This document shows positions 15,951 through 23,420 of a DNA stretch of 64,000 nt, one piece after another. This DNA is from SABI01 sp028532915 (GTDB taxonomy: Bacteria; Spirochaetota; Spirochaetia; Sphaerochaetales; Sphaerochaetaceae): assembly GCA_963677225.1 (NCBI GenBank), contig OY781923.1, positions 1-64,000 of the forward strand, in the 5' to 3' direction. How positions within the stretch are numbered: position 1 is the first letter of the stretch; each line of letters begins with the position of its first letter. Under the pieces are notes generated by a model, which searched no databases, was not told the DNA's origin, and was given only the letters and a program-made list of their open reading frames with translations. A program made the translations under genes and the position numbers.

Positions 15951-16294
15951 TGAGTTCAGATCATAAGCATAGAGGGAATCTGGCTGCAGATCCCAAAATA
16001 GAGAGAGCACCGGGTATACAAAGGGTGACATTGACATATGATAAAGATACGATGATGTGTTATTTCTATCTGGAAAAAGGATCGACTCTCGAGATGCATA
16101 CTCACGTTCAGTCCCAGAACGGAATCGTGATGAAAGGCCGCATAAACTTCATCAAGGGGAACGGTGATATTCTGGAACTGAAAGCTGGTGATGCCTACTA
16201 TTTTGCCTCAGATGATCCGCATGGGTCGCAGGTCCTTGAAGATACCGAACTGCTCGAGTGTTTCACTCCCTGCAGAGAAGATTACATCGATTGA
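15950..16294 (+). CDS. Cupin-domain protein
   Basis: 114 aa single-domain cupin. Motif 1 (EMHTHVQSQNGIVMKGRINF) and motif 2 (GDAYYFASDDPHGSQVLED) supply two N-terminal His and one C-terminal His, plausibly binding a metal. Such small cupins often act as sugar isomerases, mutarotase-like enzymes or ligand sensors; the reaction cannot be assigned. The ATG at 15950 shares a base with the transaldolase stop (TAATG), with GGAG 6 nt upstream. Last gene of the catabolic operon before the regulator. Confidence 0.85.
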   Translation: MSSDHKHRGNLAADPKIERAPGIQRVTLTYDKDTMMCYFYLEKGSTLEMHTHVQSQNGIVMKGRINFIKGNGDILELKAGDAYYFASDDPHGSQVLEDTELLECFTPCREDYID

Positions 16295-16377
16295 CACTTT
16301 TCCTATATTGATAACATACCGGCATTTCAGTATCATTCCAACATAGAGAACGTAATACAAATACAGGAGTTTTTTCC

Positions 16378-17073
16378 TTGAATGAGTTATTCACCGTAGC
16401 AGAAAGAAGATTATCATCTGTTGAAATCGTGGTTGAGAAAATCAAAGAGCTGCTCATCCGGCAGAGCCTGAAACCGGGTGATATGATTCCCAGCGAGACT
16501 GTGCTGGCCGAAAATCTGAAAGTAGGCAGAGGTTCGGTGCGTGAAGCGATCAAGATTCTTTCTGCATACGGAGTACTCGAAATCAGACGCGGATCAGGAA
16601 CCTTCGTCGCGACAGCATCGAACAAGAAACTTTTCGATGCCCATCTGTATCAGATTCTGGTCCAGGAGCGTGACTATGAATCTCTCACACAGGTAAGACA
16701 GCTACTTGAAGAAGGAATCGTCCGTCTTGTCATTGAACATGCTAGCGATGAGGACCTCGAGGAACTTGACCGGACCATGAACAGTTTTCTCAAAGAACTG
16801 AGAAGCGACCAGGTCAGCTTTGAGAAAGCGAATGAATACGATATCGAGTATCATCATCAGCTTGGCAACCTGACGCACAATCCTATCATCGAAAGGATAT
16901 ATGACTTCGTCATCGAATTGTTCACCCCGACAATCAATCCCATCCACGCGGGAGTATATGAAGCACATGAATCTTTGCACAATGCAGTCATGAACAGGAA
17001 TATCGATGAGGCGATCTTATGTGTTCATACTCATACAGATATCTGGGTGCAGTCGCACCTGGACAAATTCTGA
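16378..17073 (+). CDS. FadR-subfamily GntR transcriptional regulator
   Basis: 231 aa. The N-terminal winged helix (about 15-75) reads IPSETVLAENLKVGRGSVREAIKILSAYGVLEIRRGSGTFV, the GntR signature. The C-terminal FCD domain carries the metal/ligand histidines seen in this family (YDIEYHHQLGNLTHNPI and the terminal CVHTHTDIW). FCD regulators sense sugar acids and other carboxylates, matching the acidic-substrate TRAP importer. The start is an unusual TTG at 16378, supported by GGAG at 8 nt and no usable ATG. A TTGACA (16291-16296) upstream may give it its own promoter. Probable repressor of the preceding operon through the 9493-9521 palindrome (inference). Confidence 0.88.
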   Translation: MNELFTVAERRLSSVEIVVEKIKELLIRQSLKPGDMIPSETVLAENLKVGRGSVREAIKILSAYGVLEIRRGSGTFVATASNKKLFDAHLYQILVQERDYESLTQVRQLLEEGIVRLVIEHASDEDLEELDRTMNSFLKELRSDQVSFEKANEYDIEYHHQLGNLTHNPIIERIYDFVIELFTPTINPIHAGVYEAHESLHNAVMNRNIDEAILCVHTHTDIWVQSHLDKF

Positions 17074-17113
17074 CAGAAATCACTAAATTATAGATAAAGG
17101 TGACGTTTTTCCA

Positions 17114-17863
17114 ATGAAAAGTATGAAACCAAAAACTGTCTCAGCTAAAATCAGAATCATCAGCACGACATTCTTCCTCCTTCTGTTCCCCGTAATATTC
17201 TACTACCTTTCTCCTGTGATCCCGCTTGCCGGAGCATCTGAAGGAATCATAACAGGCAGTCTGATCATCTTCGGCTTGATGTTCATCTTTTCCATATTCT
17301 TCGGACGTCTGTTCTGTTCTTATATCTGTCCGGGAGGAAAGATAGAGGACCTGGTGGAAGGAGCACAGAATAAGAAATTCAGGCGCACACGTTTTAACTG
17401 GATCAAATATCTGATCTGGATTCCCTGGGTCTTCATGCTTCTCTTTCTCTTTTGGAAAACAGGCGGAGTCAATGCAGTTAATTTCACCTATATGACTGTA
17501 AGCGGAATATCTGTCTCGGATGTACCTTCTCTGATCATCTTCATCATAGTTTCACTGATATTCTTCATTCTCCCTCTTCTGTTCGGAAGAAGGGCTGCCT
17601 GCCATACGATCTGCTGGATGGCTCCGTTCATGATCGCAGGCAAAAAGCTCGGGAAAACGTTGAACATTCCGTCTTTGCATATCAGTGCAGATAAAGATTC
17701 CTGCATACACTGCCTCCGATGCAACGAACGATGTGTGATGAGCATAGATGTCGAGCGTTATGTTGATAAAGAAAACGTCGACACGACAGACTGCATCCTG
17801 TGCAGTGAATGTGTCGACGCATGCCCTGTTTCAGCGTTATCACTGAAGTGGAGCAGACAATAG
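17114..17863 (+). CDS. NapH-like polyferredoxin membrane protein
   Basis: 249 aa. Four or five transmembrane segments carry two Cys motifs (FCSYICPGGK near 72 and CHTICWMAPF near 160). A cytoplasmic tail follows with two 4Fe-4S clusters: CIHCLRCNERCVMS (the final Pro is missing) and CILCSECVDACPVS. NapH/NosR/CcoG-type proteins pass electrons from the quinone pool or ferredoxin to a partner. No partner reductase (nap, nos or cytochrome genes) is nearby. The ribosome-binding site is weak (AAGGTG, long spacing), so the Met three codons in (17123) is an alternative. Convergent with the nitroreductase, one base apart. Confidence 0.85.
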   Translation: MKSMKPKTVSAKIRIISTTFFLLLFPVIFYYLSPVIPLAGASEGIITGSLIIFGLMFIFSIFFGRLFCSYICPGGKIEDLVEGAQNKKFRRTRFNWIKYLIWIPWVFMLLFLFWKTGGVNAVNFTYMTVSGISVSDVPSLIIFIIVSLIFFILPLLFGRRAACHTICWMAPFMIAGKKLGKTLNIPSLHISADKDSCIHCLRCNERCVMSIDVERYVDKENVDTTDCILCSECVDACPVSALSLKWSRQ

Positions 17864-17864
17864 C

Positions 17865-18437
17865 TTATTTTTTCTTGGGCAAAAGAAGATCTGACCATCT
17901 GTCCCAGCTCAAAATCTGATCAAGCGGCTTCCTCTCCCTTTCCATTTCTTCCATCTGCAGATGTTTTTCACTCAAGATATCTTTATCACCGGGGTATCCT
18001 ACTATCATAAGAATCTCGAGAACAGCCTCATCGGGAATAGAGAGCACTTCTTTCGCTTTCTGAGCATCGAAGCCTACGATCGGATGAACATACAGCCCTT
18101 CGCTGACCGCCTGCAGCTGATAAGCCATCGCAGCCATACCCAACTCAAAATAGGCAAGGTCCCGTCCTCCTATAGACATGGACCATCCGGGGCTTGTAAC
18201 GAAGGCACTGACCGCAGGAGCGTTCTTCCCCCAGTAATTTCCGCCGGCCAGTACTTCCTTCATCTTTGCCAGCTGCCCTTCTTCTGTGACAGTGACGATT
18301 CTCCACGGCTGATTATTCGCACTGGAAGGCGCTGTATGAGCAGCCTGTGCAAGTCGGGTAAGAATCTCAGTATCGACTTTCTTCTTATCGAACGCCCGGT
18401 AGGCTCTTCTTTTCTGTATTGGTTCAAGTAACTGCAT
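17865..18437 (-). CDS. Nitroreductase family protein (FMN-dependent)
   Basis: 190 aa, short end of the nitroreductase family. N-terminal RRAYRAFDKKKVD and the SSANNQPWRIVTV loop contact FMN; MIVGYPGDK near the C-terminus is the conserved second site. Family members reduce nitro compounds, quinones or flavins using NAD(P)H as homodimers in the cytoplasm. The natural substrate is not predictable. The ATG at 18437 has GGAG at 10 nt. Divergent from the DUF1801 gene. Confidence 0.9.
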   Translation of the reverse strand: MQLLEPIQKRRAYRAFDKKKVDTEILTRLAQAAHTAPSSANNQPWRIVTVTEEGQLAKMKEVLAGGNYWGKNAPAVSAFVTSPGWSMSIGGRDLAYFELGMAAMAYQLQAVSEGLYVHPIVGFDAQKAKEVLSIPDEAVLEILMIVGYPGDKDILSEKHLQMEEMERERKPLDQILSWDRWSDLLLPKKK

Positions 18438-18488
18438 GATGATGTTTCTCCTCGATTAATCTGTAATGTTTTTATTTTTGTATTTACT

Positions 18489-18526
18489 TATAATTATACT
18501 ATCGTAAAAAACTGTGCTATCGTAAA
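18489..18526 (+). promoter_or_regulatory. Consensus -10 box with tandem direct repeats
   Basis: TATAAT (18489-18494) is followed by two copies of CTATCGTAAA (18499-18508 and 18517-18526), starting 18 bp apart. They cover the predicted transcription start of the DUF1801 gene and could bind a regulator. No strong -35 box is visible. Confidence 0.35.
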
Positions 18527-18560
18527 GAGTCGATGAAAAAAAATCAAAGGAGAGAGCAGT

Positions 18561-18989
18561 ATGTACGAACAGAAGACAGTGCCGAACGCACACCCTGTGA
18601 AAGAATTCCTTGATGCGATCGAACATGAAAAAAAGAGGAAAGATGCCTATGAACTTCTCAGAATCTGCGAGGAGGAAACCGGATATCCCGGTGTGATGTG
18701 GGGTCCATCCATCATAGGATTCGGATCCTACCATTATGTCTATCCTACAGGACACAGCGGAGATGCTCCCCTTTTCGGATTCTCTCCGCGCAAGGCGAGT
18801 ATCAGTCTCTACAGTGCTGTCGGTGACGAACAACTGAAAGAGATCCTCCCCGGGTTCGGAAAGTATTCTATGGGTAAAGCCTGCATTTATGTGAAGAAAC
18901 TCGAGGACATCAATATTGATGTATTAAAAGAGATTATCCGCCATTCAGTCGACTTTCTCACAGGAATGTATGAGGTTTCAGACAAATAA
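18561..18989 (+). CDS. DUF1801 domain protein
   Basis: 142 aa matching the DUF1801 (YdhG-like) family: GVMWGPSIIGFGSYHYVY followed by LFGFSPRKASISLY, then GKYSMGKACIYVKKLEDI near the C-terminus. The family is small and cytoplasmic with no established biochemical role. AAGGAG 8 nt before the ATG supports the start. The stop codon lies inside the left arm of the zinc-operon inverted repeat, so that element could also act as its terminator. Confidence 0.85.
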   Translation: MYEQKTVPNAHPVKEFLDAIEHEKKRKDAYELLRICEEETGYPGVMWGPSIIGFGSYHYVYPTGHSGDAPLFGFSPRKASISLYSAVGDEQLKEILPGFGKYSMGKACIYVKKLEDINIDVLKEIIRHSVDFLTGMYEVSDK

Positions 18990-19030
18990 AATGCAAATGA
19001 CTTGCATTTTATTATTTCCGGCAGTATATT
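18985..19030 (+). promoter_or_regulatory. Promoter with perfect inverted repeat (candidate Zur operator) of the znu operon
   Basis: AATAAAATGCAA (18985-18996) and TTGCATTTTATT (19002-19013) form a perfect 12-bp inverted repeat with a 5-bp spacer. The right arm contains the -35 box TTGCAT (19002-19007), 17 bp before the -10 TATATT (19025-19030). A repressor here would directly occlude RNA polymerase. The operon ends with a Fur-family gene, so zinc-dependent autoregulation is the simplest reading. The same hairpin could terminate the DUF1801 transcript. Confidence 0.7.
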
Positions 19031-19048
19031 CTCTCCAAGGAGAATATC

Positions 19049-19990
19049 ATGAAAATTACACGATCAAAGATAATCACATTATTTCTGCTCGCTGCGGTCT
19101 CAGTATCCCTGTTCGCAGCGGGAGAGATCGAGAGTACTGAAACAGGAAAGACAAAAGTAGCTGTATCGATCGCTCCTCAGGCATTCGCTGTAAGCCGTGT
19201 GGCAGGAGACCTCGTCGAAGTCATAACCCTCGTAGGTCCCGGACAGTCGCCCCATAACTATGAGACAACCCCGCGCCAGATGGCGGACCTGGCCGAATCG
19301 GAGGCATGGTTTCTCAGCGGAACCGATTTCGAAAATGCTCTGGTTCCTAAAGTTACGGCACTGTATCCAGATCTGCCGGTAATCGACACCACAGAAGGAG
19401 TCACATTCAGAATGATGGATGAACACAGCCATGAGGATGAACATGAAGACGAGCATAGCCACGAAGAAGATGAGCACGGCCATGAAGATGAGCATGATAT
19501 GGTCTACGATAAGCACACATGGCTATCGAAAGATCCCTACATCATCCAGGTCAACCACATCGCTGACACTCTGTCTGCCATTGATGCCGAAAATGCTTCA
19601 GTGTATAAGGAAAATGCTGCAGAGTTTATTACAGAGATCGAACAGCTGTTCGCTCAGCTCAGAAAAGATCTTGCACCCCTTTCAGGGTCAACTGTGTTCG
19701 TCTATCATCCCGCCTTCGGATACTTCCTTGATGAGTTCAACATCAGCCAGGAAGCTGTCGAAACAGGAGGTAAGGAACCAACTGCCAAGACTCTCGCCGC
19801 ACTGATCGAAGAGGCTCAGGAAGAAGAGGTGAAAGCTATCTTCGTGCAGGAACAGTTCCCCAAAGAAGCTGCAAAAAGTGTTGCCGATGCCGTGGGAGCA
19901 CAGGTACTGTCACTTGATTCGCTTGCATATGACTGGCTTGAGAATATCAGGAAAATGGGAGATACTTTAATTGAAGCAAGCAGATTATAA
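19049..19990 (+). CDS. znuA: Zinc ABC transporter solute-binding protein
   Basis: 313 aa, cluster A-I metal-binding protein. The signal peptide ends near SLFAAGEIES without a lipobox Cys. Metal-site histidines: SPHNYETTPRQ, KHTWLSKDPY after the acidic loop, and VYHPAFGYF, plus the Asp in SLDSLAYDW near the end. Residues about 125-150 form a His/Asp/Glu-rich loop (HSHEDEHEDEH and similar), the usual mark of zinc rather than manganese binders. AAGGAG lies 6 nt before the ATG. First gene of znuA-znuC-znuB-zur, so it imports zinc under limitation. Confidence 0.93.
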   Translation: MKITRSKIITLFLLAAVSVSLFAAGEIESTETGKTKVAVSIAPQAFAVSRVAGDLVEVITLVGPGQSPHNYETTPRQMADLAESEAWFLSGTDFENALVPKVTALYPDLPVIDTTEGVTFRMMDEHSHEDEHEDEHSHEEDEHGHEDEHDMVYDKHTWLSKDPYIIQVNHIADTLSAIDAENASVYKENAAEFITEIEQLFAQLRKDLAPLSGSTVFVYHPAFGYFLDEFNISQEAVETGGKEPTAKTLAALIEEAQEEEVKAIFVQEQFPKEAAKSVADAVGAQVLSLDSLAYDWLENIRKMGDTLIEASRL

Positions 19991-20002
19991 AGGAAGTATG
20001 CA

Positions 20003-20806
20003 GTGCACCCGTTACCGGTAAAACAACCCAGCGGGAAAATCGTTCTTGAATTTTCCCGCGTCTCTTTTTCCTACCCTTCTTCAAAAGTCCTTTCGGACAC
20101 ATCCTTTCATATCCATGAAGGAGAGTTCGTATCCCTTCTCGGACCGAACGGAGCCGGAAAGAGCACGATACTGAAGCTTCTGCTGGGCCTGGAAATCCCT
20201 GAGAGAGGAGAGATCAGACTCTTCGGAACCTCGGCCACAGAGGGAAAGAAGTATCTCGGATATGTACCTCAATATGCGAATTTCGATTCCGCTTTCCCCA
20301 TCTCTGTCTACGAGGTGGTAAGAATGGGATGTGTCACTCCATGGAAGTTTCACTACTCAAAAGAAGATAGAGAGAGGATAGATGAGGCTCTCTCTCTTAT
20401 GGATGTTCACAACCTGTCATCCCGCCCCTATTATGCACTCTCCGGAGGACAGAGGCGGAGAGTGCTGGTCGCCAGAGCCCTCGCTTCCCGACCGAAGATG
20501 CTCATTCTCGATGAACCGACAGCCAACATGGACGCTCTGAGTGAAAGGAATTTCTATGAGGCACTGAGCAAGATCAAAGGTGACACAACTATCTTCATCG
20601 TGACGCATGATACCACATACGTCTCAGCTCTGACCGACAGGGTCCTGTGTGTCGGAGAACATCCTGAGAACGGCATGATCTCTAATGTCGTCCAGCATCC
20701 CCTTGCAGCAGCAGAAGAGGAGAGTGAATCCTCAATTCTCAAAGTACTGCACAGTTCGAAGATCAGTCACAGCTGTGAATGCATAACAGGAGCACATCAT
20801 GAGTAA
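20003..20806 (+). CDS. znuC: Zinc ABC transporter ATP-binding protein
   Basis: 267 aa ATPase of the zinc importer. Walker A GPNGAGKST, Q-loop YVPQYANFDSAFP, signature LSGGQRRRVLVARALA, Walker B MLILDEPTANMD and the switch His in VTHDTTYVS are all intact. The start is GTG at 20003 with AGGAAG at about 6 nt; a nearby ATG is out of frame and stops early. The C-terminal 50 residues, with HSSKISHSCECITGAHHE, extend beyond the core and end in Cys/His that might sense metal (inference). Overlaps the permease gene by 8 bp. Confidence 0.93.
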   Translation: MHPLPVKQPSGKIVLEFSRVSFSYPSSKVLSDTSFHIHEGEFVSLLGPNGAGKSTILKLLLGLEIPERGEIRLFGTSATEGKKYLGYVPQYANFDSAFPISVYEVVRMGCVTPWKFHYSKEDRERIDEALSLMDVHNLSSRPYYALSGGQRRRVLVARALASRPKMLILDEPTANMDALSERNFYEALSKIKGDTTIFIVTHDTTYVSALTDRVLCVGEHPENGMISNVVQHPLAAAEEESESSILKVLHSSKISHSCECITGAHHE

Positions 20807-21656
20807 TTTTCTTCAGGCGCTGTTCAATCCGAACATGCCGTTCATTCGCAATGCACTGATAGCCGGACTGCTGTCTTCGGTTCTTTTCGGAGTCCTGGGG
20901 ACCATAGTTACAGTAAAAAGAATTGCTTCTCTCGCAGGAGCGATCTCCCATGCGGTCCTTGGAGGAATCGGACTGGCTCTCTATTTCAATGCGACAGGTA
21001 TTCTGCCGTTCATGCCTCCAATTGCGGGAGCGATCATATTCGCTGTGATTGCTGCGCTTATCATAGCGATGGTCTCTTTGAAGGCGAAGGGAAGAAATGA
21101 TACCGTCATCAACGCAATCTGGGCTATTGGTATGAGTATCGGTGTCGTCAGTATGGCAAAGACACCGGGGTATACCGACCCGTTGGGGTATCTATTTGGA
21201 AACATACTCCTCATAAGCAATACCGATCTCATCCTGCTTGCAGTCCTCGATGTTATCGTCATGATTCTGGTATGGAGATTCTACCCTCAACTCGAAGCCA
21301 CGAGTTTCGATGATGAATTCTCTCAGGTCCGCGGTATCAATACTCAGACTCTGTTCGTCATCCTCCTGATCATCACAGCCATCGCGATAGTCCTGCTGCA
21401 GACGTTTGTAGGAATCGTGATGGTGATCGCGATGCTCACACTTCCTGCGGGAACCGCAGGTTTCCATGCGAGAAACATGGCAATGATGATGATCTTTTCC
21501 ACAATCTACTCAAGTATCTTCAGCATGGCAGGACTCGTAACGGGATGGTATCTTGATATGAGCGTAGGAGCGATGGTCGTGCTTGTTTCAGGAGCAGTGT
21601 TTCTGGCCTTCTCTGTTGTCAGAATGATACGAAAGCCGGCGGGAGGAAAAGGATGA
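20799..21656 (+). CDS. znuB: Zinc ABC transporter permease
   Basis: 285 aa, ABC-3 family with about eight membrane helices. Typical stretches: NALIAGLLSSVLFGVLGTIVTVKR, AGAISHAVLGGIGLALYF, and the cytoplasmic coupling region near EFSQVRGINTQTL. It forms the channel that works with ZnuA and ZnuC. Start and stop overlap both neighbours (8 bp with znuC, 4 bp with zur), so the four genes are translated as one coupled set. Confidence 0.93.
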   Translation: MSNFLQALFNPNMPFIRNALIAGLLSSVLFGVLGTIVTVKRIASLAGAISHAVLGGIGLALYFNATGILPFMPPIAGAIIFAVIAALIIAMVSLKAKGRNDTVINAIWAIGMSIGVVSMAKTPGYTDPLGYLFGNILLISNTDLILLAVLDVIVMILVWRFYPQLEATSFDDEFSQVRGINTQTLFVILLIITAIAIVLLQTFVGIVMVIAMLTLPAGTAGFHARNMAMMMIFSTIYSSIFSMAGLVTGWYLDMSVGAMVVLVSGAVFLAFSVVRMIRKPAGGKG

Positions 21657-22054
21657 CAAAGGCAAGAACGAATGTGCTGGAGATACTGACCGGCGGCGAG
21701 CATCCGCTTACGGCTCAGCAGATATCCTCTTTAGTGGCCGACAAGATCAATCAGGTCACAGTCTACAGGACTCTCCACTATCTGGAGAATAATGGATACT
21801 GTGAATCATTTCTTCTTCACTGTACAAAGCACGGAACCGAACGGTATTATGTGCCCCTCGTCGATGAAAAAGGAAACCACTGCAAACATCATCACTGGTT
21901 CCACTGCGAAAAATGCCACCAGTTCATCGATCTGGGTTCATGTAAAATTGATACTCTGATCGAATCATACACGAAAGATCTCGATATCAAGGTCCTTCAC
22001 CATAATCTGTCTCTCAGCGGGATCTGCCGTTCGTGCCGACAAAACGGGGAGTGA
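21653..22054 (+). CDS. zur: Fur-family regulator, probable zinc repressor
   Basis: 133 aa. Winged helix (LTAQQISSLVADKINQVTVYRTLHYLENNGY), then a dimerisation domain with HCKHHHWFHCEKCHQFIDLGSC and a second structural-zinc pair GICRSC near the end, the Fur/Zur arrangement. Located at the end of the zinc importer operon with a 4-bp overlap, it is most simply Zur, repressing znu when zinc is sufficient. Family sequence alone cannot fully exclude Fur or PerR. The 3' end overlaps the convergent gene by 41 bp. Confidence 0.85.
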   Translation: MTKARTNVLEILTGGEHPLTAQQISSLVADKINQVTVYRTLHYLENNGYCESFLLHCTKHGTERYYVPLVDEKGNHCKHHHWFHCEKCHQFIDLGSCKIDTLIESYTKDLDIKVLHHNLSLSGICRSCRQNGE

Positions 22055-22496
22055 ACGGGGTATCAAGAGCATCACAGACGATATCGATCAGCAGTTCGAC
22101 AGCATCCTCTTTTGAAAAATCCCGGGAGATTTCCTGCAGTACCTGATGAGCTTCACTGTGATAAAGAGCAAGTGAACAGGCTGAAAGATACCCTTTGGTA
22201 TCTCCTTTCAGTTCACTCAAAGGAGTGCGTGTCAGGTCACTGAGTATCCTGTAATCGGTCTGCTCGATCACAGCAGAGAGAATATGATGATCACTTTCAT
22301 CGAAAAGAGCCATGGCATACGGAAATATTAGATAGCCGTCAGGGTGCTGCGGTTTCGGATTCTGTTGAATGTATCCTTTAATTTTCTCATGTTCGAACAG
22401 ATAATATCCTTCATCAATATATCTGTCGTACGGATCTGCCATCATCGGATACAGCAGCGGGTCTATCGCGACAGGATTGAAAGAGTATGTGTTCAT
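22014..22496 (-). CDS. Unrecognised cytoplasmic protein (160 aa)
   Basis: I do not recognise this family. No signal peptide or membrane helix; composition is balanced and slightly acidic, with DPLLYPMMADPYDRYIDEGYYLFEHEK in two parts at the start. A GGAGG 6 nt before the ATG gives strong support that it is translated. It overlaps the zur 3' end by 41 bp on the opposite strand and is divergent from the ZIP transporter gene, so it sits between two zinc genes and shares the zinc-box intergenic region. A zinc link is only positional. Confidence 0.7.
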   Translation of the reverse strand: MNTYSFNPVAIDPLLYPMMADPYDRYIDEGYYLFEHEKIKGYIQQNPKPQHPDGYLIFPYAMALFDESDHHILSAVIEQTDYRILSDLTRTPLSELKGDTKGYLSACSLALYHSEAHQVLQEISRDFSKEDAVELLIDIVCDALDTPFTPRFVGTNGRSR

Positions 22497-22558
22497 TTCT
22501 CTCCTCCTTGAATCAGTTAATTATGGTATAAGAATACAATTTTCTCGAATATTAGGCT

Positions 22559-22578
22559 ATGATTATCATCATAATCAT
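22559..22578. promoter_or_regulatory. Fur/Zur-like box upstream of the ZIP gene
   Basis: ATGATTAT (22559-22566) and ATAATCAT (22571-22578) form a perfect 8-bp inverted repeat with a 4-bp spacer, close to classic Fur-family boxes. It lies 19 bp before the ZIP start codon. Its sequence differs from the repeat upstream of znuA. The longest reading frame of the ZIP gene begins inside this box, another reason to prefer the downstream start. Confidence 0.6.
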
Positions 22579-22597
22579 TTTTTCAGGAGACAGAGCA

Positions 22598-23419
22598 ATG
22601 CAGTCAATTTCATCAATGCCGATTCTGCTGGCCTTCATCGCTACGATTGGGACTTGGGCAACCACAGCTGCCGGAGCAGCCTTCGTATTCTTTTTCAAGA
22701 AAATCAACCAGCATGTGCTGAATCTGATGCTGGGATTTGCCAGCGGAGTCATGATCGCTGCAAGTTTCTGGTCATTGCTCGCACCGGCGATCGAAATGGC
22801 TGAAACCGATTCTCAGATTCCGGCATTTCTTGTCGCTTCTATAGGTTTTCTGGCAGGAGCAGGTTTTCTTTACATAGCCGATAAACTGATCCCTCACATA
22901 CATCTTGATTCGAAAGAAGGTGATGAGGCAGAAGGGATCCCGTCTCATCTGAGAAGGAGCGTCCTCCTTGTTCTTGCAATAACACTGCACAATTTCCCTG
23001 AAGGACTCGCCGTCGGAGTCGCCTTCGGTGCTGCAGCTTCCGGAGCCTCCACAATCTCTATCATGGCGGCGACTGCTGTAGCTATCGGTATCGGGATACA
23101 GAATCTTCCTGAAGGAGCAGCAGTATCTATACCGTTGAGGAGGGAAGGTTTGAGCCGGACTAAAAGTTTTATGTACGGTCAGGCATCAGGAGCCGTAGAA
23201 CCGGTCGCCGGAGTTCTGGGTGCAGCTCTTGTAACAACAATGCAGCCGATTCTTCCCTACGCTCTATCGTTCGCCGCCGGCGCAATGATCTATGTTGTCG
23301 TGGAAGAGCTGATCCCTGAAAGTCAGTCGGGAGGAGACCATGAGGGAACTCACCTTTCGACATTCGGAGCAGTCATAGGATTTACGATCATGATGATCCT
23401 GGATGTGGCTCTGGGATGA
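22598..23419 (+). CDS. ZIP-family metal transporter (GufA/ZupT type)
   Basis: 273 aa with eight hydrophobic segments. Diagnostic metal-site helices: ITLHNFPEGLAVGVAFG (TM4, His-Asn-Phe-Pro-Glu) and GIGIQNLPEGAAVSIPL (TM5, where the usual His is Gln). The cytoplasmic loop contains IPHIHLDSKEGDE. These proteins carry zinc and other divalent metals into the cytoplasm without ATP. The ATG at 22598 has AGGAG at 8 nt. Together with the Fur/Zur-like box and the neighbouring znu operon it makes a zinc-uptake locus. Its 3' end is one base from the convergent YihY gene. Confidence 0.9.
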   Translation: MQSISSMPILLAFIATIGTWATTAAGAAFVFFFKKINQHVLNLMLGFASGVMIAASFWSLLAPAIEMAETDSQIPAFLVASIGFLAGAGFLYIADKLIPHIHLDSKEGDEAEGIPSHLRRSVLLVLAITLHNFPEGLAVGVAFGAAASGASTISIMAATAVAIGIGIQNLPEGAAVSIPLRREGLSRTKSFMYGQASGAVEPVAGVLGAALVTTMQPILPYALSFAAGAMIYVVVEELIPESQSGGDHEGTHLSTFGAVIGFTIMMILDVALG

Positions 23420-23420
23420 T

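Noticed and set aside
19100..19516. 138-codon minus-strand frame opposite znuA
   Set aside because: Product of the repetitive His/Glu codons of znuA read in reverse; no start signals.
22559..22597. Longer start for the ZIP transporter
   Set aside because: The extra residues come from reading through the Fur/Zur-like box; AGGAG at 8 nt supports ATG at 22598.
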